Assembly: GCA_035534175.1 (NCBI GenBank)
Contig: DATLSM010000068.1
Location: 1 to 51,595, forward strand
DNA: 51,595 nt
Direction: 5' to 3'
Source of the DNA: DATLSM01 sp035534175
Lineage (GTDB): Bacteria > Actinomycetota > Thermoleophilia > Solirubrobacterales > 70-9
In this document: piece by piece, positions 23,501 to 31,081 of the stretch
Layout of the letters: each line of letters begins with the position of its first letter
Numbering within the stretch: position 1 is the stretch's first letter
The notes under the pieces: generated by a model
The model's database searches: none
Told to the model about the DNA's origin: nothing
Seen by the model: only the letters and a program-made list of their open reading frames with translations
Position numbers and translations under genes: made by a program

Positions 23501-24153
23501 TCCGGTTCATGCCCGGTAGCGTTTTCGTTCTCAGCGGCATCTATGTAGCTCTTGGTGTTGACCAGGAGTTCGCCATAGACCGGGGGGTCAGGTAGGTGTG
23601 CTGGGCTGTTTATGTCCAGGTTGGGCTCGTTCCATACCTCCCACGCCGTTACCGGCCGTTCTTCGAGCCCGTGGTTTTCGCGTTCTGTTTTCCAGAAGCT
23701 CCCGTTATAGCCGTACAGGTGGACCGTTTCCTTCACGTACGCTTCCCATCGTGCGTACCATTTGCCTTCTTCGTAGGATTTGGAGCGGTAGCCGACCGAG
23801 CCCTGGTAGAGGACAGGCACGATCGTGATGTGGTGTTCGGCCGCAGCCCGGAAGGCTGCTTCGTCTTGCTTCGGTTCTTCTGCGATGTTCATCCGAAACA
23901 TGGACGAGCCCGAGCGGTTGACCATTTCCATTTCGGCACCCGCGTGGCCGTTGCCCCCTTCGCTTTTTTCGGCCGTAGGGGTCTCAGACCACATCAGTCC
24001 GTAGCTAAGCGCCGACGCCGTCGACACATCGACGCAGTAGAGTGCGACGGCAGCGATAAGGCCCGTGAGGACGAGCAGAGGCGCTGGCCGCAGAGGTCGA
24101 GCTTTGGCATCGAAAACTCGTGGTCCTCGCGCACCGCGGCCCGCTGCGGCCAT
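20584..24153 (-). CDS. secreted clan-A glycoside-hydrolase-like protein with FnIII-like and Cys-repeat modules
   Basis: The 1,189-aa product has a signal/anchor (residues 24-48), then a TIM-barrel-like domain to about 390. It carries WNEPN (Glu176, likely acid/base) and ITELGW (Glu304, likely nucleophile), as in clan-A glycosidases such as GH39 or GH5. About five FnIII-like repeats follow (YYFEYGTT, TTYYYRLVAEN), then about six repeats of the form SCTS..EC.AVGYY. Base composition is clearly poorer in GC than the conjugation genes. GAGGAGGAG precedes the ATG and a near-consensus promoter lies upstream. The substrate is unknown, but an exported polysaccharide-active role fits. Confidence 0.85.
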   Translation of the reverse strand: MAAAGRGARGPRVFDAKARPLRPAPLLVLTGLIAAVALYCVDVSTASALSYGLMWSETPTAEKSEGGNGHAGAEMEMVNRSGSSMFRMNIAEEPKQDEAAFRAAAEHHITIVPVLYQGSVGYRSKSYEEGKWYARWEAYVKETVHLYGYNGSFWKTERENHGLEERPVTAWEVWNEPNLDINSPAHLPDPPVYGELLVNTKSYIDAAENENATGHEPEILFGGLFAEANSEAMSAKEFLIDVFYYYPEIASDFNGLSFHPYAFRHEAGEAIERISARVEGHITEVRETLSSLKNAGSKPIWITELGWPYKTPKEIEILPPEQQLLYFNEYEQELLLLETFKWVKENAVGKNIATLFWYNNHNITPPISPEWASFCGLKENYSELENGQQQGLFRTGTWAGFKEITEKTETWPKAPSVETTAEKNGSRTVTLKGTVNPYGLPTSYWFEWGTKETELTHTAPTPKRGYAGWKEGATAVSATIEVTPVTTYYYRLRAQNEDAQPAGEGGPVLSFTSLPDPPVVTLEEPLVVAGKITLHGTVTPEQKPATYRFEWGTTKSYGSKAEGELPSGTSPDPVKTEITSFKANTLYYYRLVAENGAESPGEQTGTFTSKAAVPIVTTEGATEVVEREATLNGTVNPEGAVTKYYFEYGTTESYGSKSATGELPSGTTPQSIHTTISGLNGETTYHYRLVAENEAGQTKGKEDKTFKTTNGKAIVTTEGGTFTPSLEPTVEGTLKGKVDPDANATTYYFEYGLTTSYGSKAPVPSGEAGSGKLSKSVEAKISGLRHRTTYYYRLVAENAKGTTDGAQETLSTKQIPEWAIESPVNPLLGKPAKLAAVSCTSSTECMAVGEAQNSSGVYQSLAEHWKKSSGWEVKTMESGSSTVSLDGIACNSATGTCEAVGYYFNGSVNEPLVEYWNGSTWKPQESSGQGLGGALTGVSCTSASECTAVGYYKSSLSETKTLALRWNGSKWEKQTTPSGMGATVTKLTDVSCENYLLLGVLHKECIASGYLEVPALSIDEAVAERWNGTEWTLKTIPKPEEGAKASYLLGVSCATSTECEAVGYYKNSSSVNIAMAEKWSGYYGTSWSAQSARNREGAKLTKLAGVSCLQVEKLECEAVGEFETSLEKHRTLTEKSNGTSWEIQYTPNANEEEGPSYLGGVSCTGGSACTSVGYSEKSSVAVTLAERFE

Positions 24154-24229
24154 ATCGATCCGCTCCTCCTCTATTCGCTTATGTGGGCTGGGCCTGCTAT
24201 CCGCCGATACAGAGGTCTTGACTAATCCG

Positions 24230-24259
24230 ATATTATGTGAGCAGAGGCGGGCGTGTCAA
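24230..24259 (-). promoter_or_regulatory. sigma-70-type promoter of the glycosidase-like gene
   Basis: On the minus strand TTGACA (24254-24259) and TAATAT (24230-24235) are separated by 18 bases, about 80 bases upstream of the ATG at 24153. This is the best consensus promoter I can see in the window. The rest of the 302-base divergent gap holds no gene. The + strand gene at 24456 has AAAGGGGG before its start. Confidence 0.75.
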
Positions 24260-24455
24260 GCGGAACATCTCATGTCCAGCTGGTGAGTGGCAGCGCAAGG
24301 ATGCCTGCGCTACGCCGACGGTGGCGTCCTCGGCTAGGTCCGGGGCTTTGGTGCGCCGCCAAGAAGGCCATCGGCATTTGCCGATCTCGCCGATCCGCCT
24401 TAGGCTGTGCATGGGTCCGTAGGCTCAATGCGATTAAATTAAAGGGGGTCTGACG

Positions 24456-25886
24456 ATGGCCGATCGTCGGTCGGGAACTAGCGCTTTTGTGCTCGGCCTG
24501 CTCTTTGTCTGCCTCGGTTTGGCCAGCCCTGAGGGGGCGCTCGCGACGGGAGCGATCACGGATTTTCCGCTCCCCGTTGAACGCAGCGATCCCCAAGGCA
24601 TCACACTCGGCCACGAAGGCGACCTCTGGTTTACCGAGTGGGGCACGGAAAAGATCGGGCGGATCACGCCAGGCGGGCAGGTCACCGAATTTCCGCTTCC
24701 AGCTCTCGAACCAGGCCGCTTGACCGCCGGCCCTGTCGGCATCACGACAGGCCCAGAAGGCGATCTTTGGTTCACGGTGCCCCACCGCCAAATGATTGGT
24801 CGCATCACCCCCAGCGGCCAGATCACCGAATTTCAGGTCAAGCTCGGACAAGAAAACGAACCGCAGCTGATCGTTGCCGGCCCCGATGGCAATCTGTGGT
24901 TCACCGAGCCACGGCACGAACATGCGTATCGGGAACCCGAAGAACCGACAGCCGAAGAACGGCGCGGAAAGATAGGGAGGATCACTCCGAGCGGTGAAAT
25001 CACCGAATTCCCGCTCAAACTGCCGCCGCCGCGCCGCGATACGCAGCCCTCAGGGGTCGCCGCTGGACCCAGCGGAGACGTGTGGTTCATGGAGTTCGGC
25101 GTCATTGGTCGAATCACGCCCGCCGGGCAGATCACGGAATTCCCATCATCCGCCGGGAAGGGGACTATCGCAGCTGGGCCTGAAGGCAACCTCTGGTTCA
25201 CCGACGGCTCCAAAATCGGCTCCATGACACCACAGGGTCAGGTGTCCTCTTACGCGCTCGCCGGCACACCTCGCGTGGCCGCAAGTGCGGTAACGGCAGG
25301 ACCCGACGGCAACGTGTGGTTCTTTGGGGCGCAGGAAGGCGGGATTCGTCCGCTGCCGGGAGCACCGGTAGTGGGTCGAGTGTCACCGAGTGGCAGAATC
25401 GTCGACCTCGCCGACGAAGCTGGCCCGGTCCAGGACTTCCTAGGGGAAGGCCCTCTGGCAGGTGGCATCACGACTGGTGCGGAAGGCATTATCTGGTTCA
25501 CGGAGCCCTGGGCTAATCGAATCGCTCGCATCGCGCCGGCGGCATTGAGCGCTGAAATGGAAATCACCGAACCGCGGGCTACCGTCAGCCGGAGCCGGGC
25601 GCATCTCAGGTTGGCCTGTCTAGCTGAGAGCGCATGCCGCGGAGTAGTTCGCTTGCACAGGCGTTCCGGCGCTCCCAAGCACGAAGGGCGGGCGACCGGC
25701 ACCGTCATAGCTCACGCGAAATTCAACATACGGGGGAGGCAGCATAAGGACATCTCCGTGCCGCTGAGCCACAAGGTTCTCGCATTGTTCGCGTCGCATC
25801 GCCGGCTATCGGTGCTGGCGACTGCATCGATCCTGCGCGGCAAAGCAGTTAGCCGCACGGTCGTCCTTGAGGCAAGACGACATTAG
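24456..25886 (+). CDS. secreted virginiamycin-B-lyase-like (Vgb-type) beta-propeller protein
   Basis: A signal peptide (residues 1-31, ending GALA) precedes about seven blades of the form GPDGNLWFTE..IGRITP.GQITEF, the Vgb propeller signature (residues 32-365). The last 100 residues form a two-Cys module (LACLAESACRGVVRLH, then SRTVVLEA) related to the C-terminus of the 18541-20451 product. Secreted Vgb-like proteins are abundant in this group of bacteria and most are unlikely to be antibiotic lyases. The sequence does not establish catalytic activity here. It is transcribed away from the glycosidase-like gene. Confidence 0.82.
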   Translation: MADRRSGTSAFVLGLLFVCLGLASPEGALATGAITDFPLPVERSDPQGITLGHEGDLWFTEWGTEKIGRITPGGQVTEFPLPALEPGRLTAGPVGITTGPEGDLWFTVPHRQMIGRITPSGQITEFQVKLGQENEPQLIVAGPDGNLWFTEPRHEHAYREPEEPTAEERRGKIGRITPSGEITEFPLKLPPPRRDTQPSGVAAGPSGDVWFMEFGVIGRITPAGQITEFPSSAGKGTIAAGPEGNLWFTDGSKIGSMTPQGQVSSYALAGTPRVAASAVTAGPDGNVWFFGAQEGGIRPLPGAPVVGRVSPSGRIVDLADEAGPVQDFLGEGPLAGGITTGAEGIIWFTEPWANRIARIAPAALSAEMEITEPRATVSRSRAHLRLACLAESACRGVVRLHRRSGAPKHEGRATGTVIAHAKFNIRGRQHKDISVPLSHKVLALFASHRRLSVLATASILRGKAVSRTVVLEARRH

Positions 25887-26382
25887 GGATAGCTCTGGCT
25901 GGCAGGCCACTGGCCGGCGCCGCTGTGCTGTTACTGCCCTGGGTGCCGTCGCCATCTTTGTCGGCTGCGGCGGTGTTTCGCATCGAGACGAACGAGCAGA
26001 ATTCAGCGCAACGCTCGAGCGCATCTGCACGAAGGGCAACTATCGGCAGCAAGCCGTTCTGAGGACGTTCGAGCGAAGAGCCCATGTTACGCACACCAGC
26101 GACTTCTCGGCCGAACAGAAGGTCCAGATCGCCCAGAGCATCGTCATACCCAGCGTCCTCCTTCAGGTAGAAACGATAGAGGCGCTCCGTGCCCCGCGTG
26201 CTGAGCGCGAGCGAGTACGCACGGCGCTTCTGCGATGGCGGCAAACGCTAGCGGGAGCGAAGGCAAACCCCGCCCAGCTCTTCGGCAGAGACAATCCGTT
26301 TGCGAGAGCGAAAGCGTCCCTTGTGCGCCTAGGCGCACCGAGCTGCGGGCAGGACGTGCTCGCCTCGTCACGGGCCAGATAG
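25867..26382 (+). CDS. putative lipoprotein (171 aa)
   Basis: A TTG start inside the end of the previous gene gives a basic start, a hydrophobic segment (VTALGAVAIF) and a lipobox-like VGC near residue 33. Lipid attachment is therefore plausible. The mature part is helical with two further Cys (ICTKGN and APSCGQ) that could pair. The 20-base overlap suggests coupling with the propeller gene. No ribosome binding site is clear and no named family is recognised. Confidence 0.6.
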   Translation: MRQDDIRDSSGWQATGRRRCAVTALGAVAIFVGCGGVSHRDERAEFSATLERICTKGNYRQQAVLRTFERRAHVTHTSDFSAEQKVQIAQSIVIPSVLLQVETIEALRAPRAERERVRTALLRWRQTLAGAKANPAQLFGRDNPFARAKASLVRLGAPSCGQDVLASSRAR

Positions 26383-27286
26383 GGGATCCGCCTCGGTCGA
26401 GAAGCGGTTCAAGGGCAGCTCGGCGAGCGGTTGTCGAAGTCGCGCGGCGAACTGGATACCCCGTGGGTCGAGACCTGGGCTCCTGGGGACACGATCCGAT
26501 GCTCGCCGCCTTATAGCGATGCGTACGGATAGCGAGGCTTCCCGGCGATTGCGTGAGCGGCGCTGCCGCGGCTTGACTTCTCCTCGCGAGCGGAGCTAAT
26601 CCAGCGGCTATGGAGCATTCGCCCATTGATTCCATCCGAAGCCGCACAAAGCGGGGGCTACCTTGCCGCCGTCGAGGACACGCTGGGCACAGCAATAGCG
26701 AGGCCACGGCGGAGATGGGTTGGCACGATCCGCGCCGCCCTGATCTCTCCGACCTTGCCAGTCGCCCAGATCCCAGCTGGCAAATTGCCCGTGCGACGAT
26801 CCCGCATCAGTGCGCGGGATCGCGGCCCTTCCCCGCGTCCGATTCTCTACCCACTCGGTTCGCAGTCAATTGATGGTGGGCCGATCTTCATTCGGTGCCA
26901 ATCGCCGCACACCGGCTCGCGTCCCTCGCTCTTGGCGCCTGCGCTATCGCCTCCGCGCTGGCTATGCAGCGCGTCGGCCTCGCTCATCGCCCCGCCCGCC
27001 GCCGCCGGGCCTTCCGTTGGCTGGCCCGAGGCCCGGGTGGCGGGGCCGATTTGGGGCCCGACCTCGACCGCGGAGGACGCGAGCTGGTTTTGTCCGTTCG
27101 TTGACCGCCATGCGTTCCCCTGGAGCGTCGCGACCAGACGGCCCACTACCACGGGACGAGAGCTTTCGCGTCGATCCCGACGATTGTGCGATTATTCAAT
27201 CGGCGACCAAGCTGTCCCTCGATGCCGTTGCGCGAAGATCCATGAGGGGTCGCTTCGCGCAACTCCGTCCAAACGAGCCGAGTTAA
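26383..27286. other. about 0.9 kb without a supportable gene
   Basis: Several frames are open, as expected at this base composition, but none has protein-like composition throughout or a ribosome binding site. A short hydrophobic run around 26,920-26,980 (LASLALGACAIASALAMQRV) may be a remnant of a decayed membrane-protein gene. I see no RNA gene and no clear repeat. Confidence 0.4.
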
Positions 27287-28410
27287 TTGCTGTCAATGCG
27301 AGAGGCGGGGGAGACGTTGAGCGGGCGGCAGCGGCTCTTGGGGCTGCCTGTCCCAGTCCTGCTGCTGCTCGCCACACTCGCCATTGCCGGGGGCCTAACC
27401 CTAGCCCTCACCCGGAGCATGACCTTCTATCAGGGCACCTGGGCGTTCCTGATGGACCGCAGGGACCCCACGGTCGACACGGTGCTCTTGCCCCACAACG
27501 AGCACATCGCGGTCTTCCCGGTGTTGATCGAGCAACTCATATTGCGGGTCTTCGGGATGACGAGCGCGCGGCCGGAATACGTACTCTCCGTGATCGGCCT
27601 GCTCGGCAGCGCGCCCTCCTGTTCGTCTATGTGCGGCGGCGGGTCGGAGATTGGCTCGCTCTCTTCGCCGTCACCTTGGTTCCCTTCCTTGGCCCCGCCT
27701 GGGAAGTGTTGCTGTGGCCGTTCGAGATCGGCTTCGTTGGCTCCGTCTTCTTCGGCCTGGCGGCGCTGCTGTCGATGGAACGCGGCGACTGGCGCGGCGA
27801 CATCACGGCCTGCCTCTTCCTGACCCTGTCGGCCGGGTTCTCCGATCTCGGCATCCTGTTCCTGGTCGGCGGCGCCATCGCCCTCGCGCTCAGCCCACGG
27901 GAGCGCTGGCTGAGCCGTGCCTATGTCGCCGCGGTCCCAGTGCTGCTGCTCGGCGCCTGGTAAGTGGGCTGGGGGCACGAAGCCGAATCGCACATTTCGC
28001 TCGCGAACGCCCTGAATGCGCCTAAGTACGTCGCCGAATCAATCGCGGCGAACGTCGGCGGCGCCCTCGGTCTCAACCCCGACCCGACGACCGGCGCGCT
28101 CGGCCGCGGCCCGAACCCGGAAGCCGGGCTCGACCCGATCTAGAGCATTCTGATCGTCCTCGCCCTCGTCGTCGCGCTCGTGGTTCGTCAGATCCGCGGC
28201 GCGCGCCTCTCGTCGCGCTTTTGGCCGGTGGCGGCGCTCGCCCTGACCTACTGGCTCCTGCTGGCGCTCAACAACGTCGTGGGCAGGAAGCGACCGACAG
28301 CCGCTACCAGTACGCCGGAGCCGCCTTCGCCCTGATGCTCGTCGCGAGTCTCTTTGATGGCGCCCGACCGAAGCGACTGCCGGTTGCGGTGGCCGGGGCC
28401 GCAGCCATTG
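27287..28410 (+). pseudogene. decayed multi-pass membrane protein gene
   Basis: Membrane-protein sequence can be followed across three frames. It starts near 27287 (PVPVLLLLATLAIAGGLTLA, then LLPHNEHIAVFPVLIEQL). It shifts frame near 27,600 into LFVYVRRRVGDWLALFAV, meets in-frame stops at 27961 and 28141, and shifts again near 28,285 into ATDSRYQYAGAAFALMLV. Together these resemble a polytopic protein of the type found beside polysaccharide genes. At least two frameshifts and two stops make it nonfunctional. The end near 28,410 marks the return to conjugation-module DNA. Confidence 0.7.
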
Positions 28411-28420
28411 ACGCTCTGCG

Positions 28421-28436
28421 ACAAGCCGCCGCTTGT
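28421..28436 (+). repeat. hairpin leader before the 28489 gene
   Basis: ACAAGC (28421-28426) pairs with GCTTGT (28431-28436) around CGCC, about 50 bases before the start and its AAAGGAGG. It again places a hairpin before a small element gene. Confidence 0.4.
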
Positions 28437-28488
28437 GATTGCTCAGGCCCGCAACTGCATCACACCGCCCAGAGCAAAGGAGGCTCAA

Positions 28489-28713
28489 ATGAGCCAGCAG
28501 ACCTTGGACAAGATCATCGAGGAGGTCGAGCACCGCGAGCAGCCGCTCACCTACGAGGTGCTCGCAGGTCGCGGAGTTCGGGAGGCCGATCGCATCGTCG
28601 AGGGCTTCCTCTCGGTGCTCTCGCGGATGACCCGAGAGGAGCGGATCAGCGCATCTCGGCACGGCGGCTTTAACAGCTGGGAGCGCTGGGTCTGGGCGGC
28701 CCGCTACTCCTAG
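28489..28713 (+). CDS. small conserved element protein, possibly truncated by an amber codon
   Basis: AAAGGAGG precedes ATG 28489. The 74-aa product is helical (LDKIIEEVEHREQPLTYEVLAG, then GFNSWERWVWAARYS). Directly after the TAG stop the same frame continues for 27 codons, beginning EVPLINGELEWIALAVADLD, before TAA at 28795-28797. That continuation looks like true protein, so the TAG may be a nonsense mutation in a gene of about 102 codons. The function is unknown. Confidence 0.6.
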   Translation: MSQQTLDKIIEEVEHREQPLTYEVLAGRGVREADRIVEGFLSVLSRMTREERISASRHGGFNSWERWVWAARYS

Positions 28714-28821
28714 GAGGTGCCGCTCATCAACGGCGAGCTGGAGTGGATTGCCCTCGCAGTCGCCGACCTCGACCGATCCTCACGACCACAAGGCTAACCG
28801 CGGATTACCTGGGAGGGGGAG

Positions 28822-29058
28822 TCACAGTAGACCCCGCCGCCGTTTGGCGAGGATGACCCGCAGGCGCTCGGCGCGCTCACGGGCCTCCGCCCGCTCAGCT
28901 GACCCGCGCAGCGCCACCGTGTCCTCACCCCGGCAGGGCCAGGCGCTCATCGTCTCCGTGGGCCGATCTCCCGGCGCCGTCTCATCGCTCGGCGGGGCAG
29001 CCGCGGGCTCACCAGGGGTCGCTGGGCTTCGGCCGGGCCTCACACCTACATCTCCCAT
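28822..29058 (-). CDS. hypothetical small protein downstream of the coupling-protein gene
   Basis: ATG 29058 lies within the last codons of the coupling-protein gene (13-base overlap) and is read in the same direction, so it would be the last gene of the operon. The 78-aa product has a Pro/Ala/Glu-rich middle and a strongly basic helical C-terminus (ERAEARERAERLRVILAKRRR). No family is recognised. It could be a small DNA- or partner-binding accessory of the coupling protein, or a chance frame. Confidence 0.45.
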   Translation of the reverse strand: MGDVGVRPGRSPATPGEPAAAPPSDETAPGDRPTETMSAWPCRGEDTVALRGSAERAEARERAERLRVILAKRRRGLL

Positions 29059-30752
29059 GCTCGCGACGTGCCGGCGGATGCCTGCCTCAGCTCATTGAGC
29101 GCCCTCTCTTCGAACCAGGTTCGCAGCCGGATCTTCGCCGGTGGCAGGTGCCCGTAGACCAGGATGCCGCTGCCCGGATCAGCCTCGCGCACGACGTTGG
29201 CGGGAGCGAGGTCTCGGTAGGTGTCACCTTCGGTCATCGTGCGCCGACCCTGCTCGCCGGCGGTGCGGGAGAGCTGTTCGAACTCGCCCGCTCCGACCAC
29301 GCGGGAGACGTAGTTGAGCGTCTCGGGGTCGGAGATCCCGGTGCCGAAGACCTTGGCGCGGTGGTTGTTGACGATCGTCGAGGCGCGCTCGCCGTAGCGC
29401 GCCCTGATTTGCGCCAGGTCCTGGAAGACCGAGAGCAATTGCACACCCTGCCCGGCGCCGCTTGAGGCGATCTCATCGAGGTTGGGGATCGGGGCGATGT
29501 TGGCCGCCTCGTCCAAGACCAGGAGAAGTGGCGGGTCGATCGGCTTCCCAGTTGCCGCGGCGCTCTCATAGGCGACCGCGACCAGCTCCTGCACCATCGT
29601 CGAGAAGAGGGTGCGAAGCCGCTCCTGCTCGTGGCTGGGGGCGCACATGTAAAGCGTGTTCATTCCGCCGTCAAGGAGCGCCGCGGGGGTGTAGTCCGCG
29701 CCGGCGGTCTCCTCGATCACACGGGGGTCTGAGAAGGCGGCGACGGCGATCTCGGCGGTGGTGTAGACGGAGGAGCGCTGGCGCTCCTCACGGTTCTGGG
29801 TGGCCTGCCAGGCCCGCTTTGCCGCTGGCTCCCCGGCTTCGCCCAGCAGCGTCTCGACCTCGACTGCGCTGGCCTCAGGCCCCTCGTCGAGCCAACCGAT
29901 CACTGCCGCCATCGTGCGCCCGCTCGTGGCGGCGGCGAAGAGCAGCGGCGCCAGCAGCTTCTCGGCCGTCGAGTACCAGAAATCGGCGTCGCCGAGGCCG
30001 CCACCGTTGCCGGTACGTGCGGCGGCGGTGAGCCAGTGCGCGACCCGCATCGCCCCGCGCCAGCTCGTGCAACCTTGGAGCGGGGTCGCCCGCGACGGTT
30101 CCATCCCGCTGACCCGCGCGGGGTCGAAGATCATCACCTCGCCGAGCTGCTCGCGTCGCGCGACGGTGTCACCCAGGAGATCGCTCTTGGTCGAGGTCGC
30201 CAGCGCCGGCCCCTGCCACTCCAACAGCGCCGGGATCGCCAGGCCGCTGGTCTTGCCGCTCTGCGACGGCGCGACGACGATCACCGACTGGCGCTCCTGC
30301 GCGGCGAGCAGGCTTCGCCCTGCTCGCCCCACGGTGAGGCGGCCTGGCTGTGGGAATGGGACGCGCAGCGCCCGCAGCTCGCGCCCGCTCGCCCAGCGGG
30401 CGCTTGGCGGCCGACGCCGATCGCTGCGTAGGTGCGGAACGCCGATTAGCTCCGCGGCGCGCCGGAGCGCCAGGGCAAGGCCGATGAACACAGCGAGAAT
30501 CAGGGCGGCGCTCAGATAGAAGCCGACCGCCCCCGGCAGCGCCGATCGCGAACCGCGCGGCCAGGCGGCCCGCGGCTCGCCGAGGTGGGAGGGGAGGCGC
30601 AGGGCGGTGATGAGCAGCTCGCTCGCCGGAATCGGCGTCCAGCCCGCCCCGAAGAATGCGCCTGAGAGCGCGCCGGTCAGCCAGATCAGCCCAAGCAGGG
30701 CGCCGGCAAGGGCGGCGAGAGCCCAGTAGACGCCGCCTCGCTCGGGACTCAT
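29046..30752 (-). CDS. type IV coupling protein (VirD4/TraG family)
   Basis: The 568-aa product has two N-terminal membrane segments (about residues 10-36 and 74-97). A cytoplasmic ATPase follows with Walker A PSQSGKT (162-168), Walker B LLLVLDEAANIAP (about 410) and the TraG-type AGQGVQLLSVFQDLAQ stretch. It hands the relaxase-DNA complex to the secretion channel. It starts with an ATGA overlap on the stop of the small zinc-binding gene that is split by a transposon. Because that gene's upstream operon is now interrupted, expression of this gene may be altered. Confidence 0.95.
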   Translation of the reverse strand: MSPERGGVYWALAALAGALLGLIWLTGALSGAFFGAGWTPIPASELLITALRLPSHLGEPRAAWPRGSRSALPGAVGFYLSAALILAVFIGLALALRRAAELIGVPHLRSDRRRPPSARWASGRELRALRVPFPQPGRLTVGRAGRSLLAAQERQSVIVVAPSQSGKTSGLAIPALLEWQGPALATSTKSDLLGDTVARREQLGEVMIFDPARVSGMEPSRATPLQGCTSWRGAMRVAHWLTAAARTGNGGGLGDADFWYSTAEKLLAPLLFAAATSGRTMAAVIGWLDEGPEASAVEVETLLGEAGEPAAKRAWQATQNREERQRSSVYTTAEIAVAAFSDPRVIEETAGADYTPAALLDGGMNTLYMCAPSHEQERLRTLFSTMVQELVAVAYESAAATGKPIDPPLLLVLDEAANIAPIPNLDEIASSGAGQGVQLLSVFQDLAQIRARYGERASTIVNNHRAKVFGTGISDPETLNYVSRVVGAGEFEQLSRTAGEQGRRTMTEGDTYRDLAPANVVREADPGSGILVYGHLPPAKIRLRTWFEERALNELRQASAGTSRAWEM

Positions 30753-31003
30753 GTAGGCATCCCTTCGCGCGGCGCCCTCTCTGCGTGAATCTCTATGGCC
30801 ACAGGTTCGCTGCGGGGTTCTGCTGCCTCAGAGCCCGTGTCGAGCCTGCTCCTGGGAAGCCGTCCCGCTCTTTCTGGAGAACCGGCCCATCCATGGGAAG
30901 GCGTGTCCCGCTGCACGAAGCCGAGCCCGAAGGGCGAGGCGTAGTGCAGCGGGATGGCGATCTCAAGCGGCGACTCGATCTCCCTGCCGCATAGTGGGCA
31001 GTT
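30749..31003 (-). pseudogene. small zinc-binding transfer gene, 3' part (5' end displaced by a transposon)
   Basis: The last 84 codons begin with NCPLCGREIESPLEIAIPLH and end at a TGA that overlaps the ATG of the coupling protein. No ATG or ribosome binding site stands at its left. The likely original start, ATG 34219 behind CCGGAGGG directly after the VirB4-like stop, lies on the other side of a 3.2-kb insertion. The original protein was probably a short cytoplasmic protein of about 90 residues, expressed between the VirB4-like and VirD4-like proteins. The function is unknown. Confidence 0.65.
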
Positions 31004-31081
31004 TGTTGATCCAATCTCGAAATTCCTGAAGATCAGTCGGTATGTTCGAGAAATGAGCTGCGTAGATGAAGCGGACCGCCG

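Noticed and set aside
24456..25886. Streptogramin (virginiamycin B) resistance gene
   Set aside because: Only the propeller repeat pattern is shared. Secreted Vgb-like proteins are numerous in such genomes and no resistance context is seen.
26626..27963. A 445-codon + strand frame
   Set aside because: Its first 300 codons have shadow composition. Only the last third is real membrane protein, belonging to the frameshifted pseudogene described.
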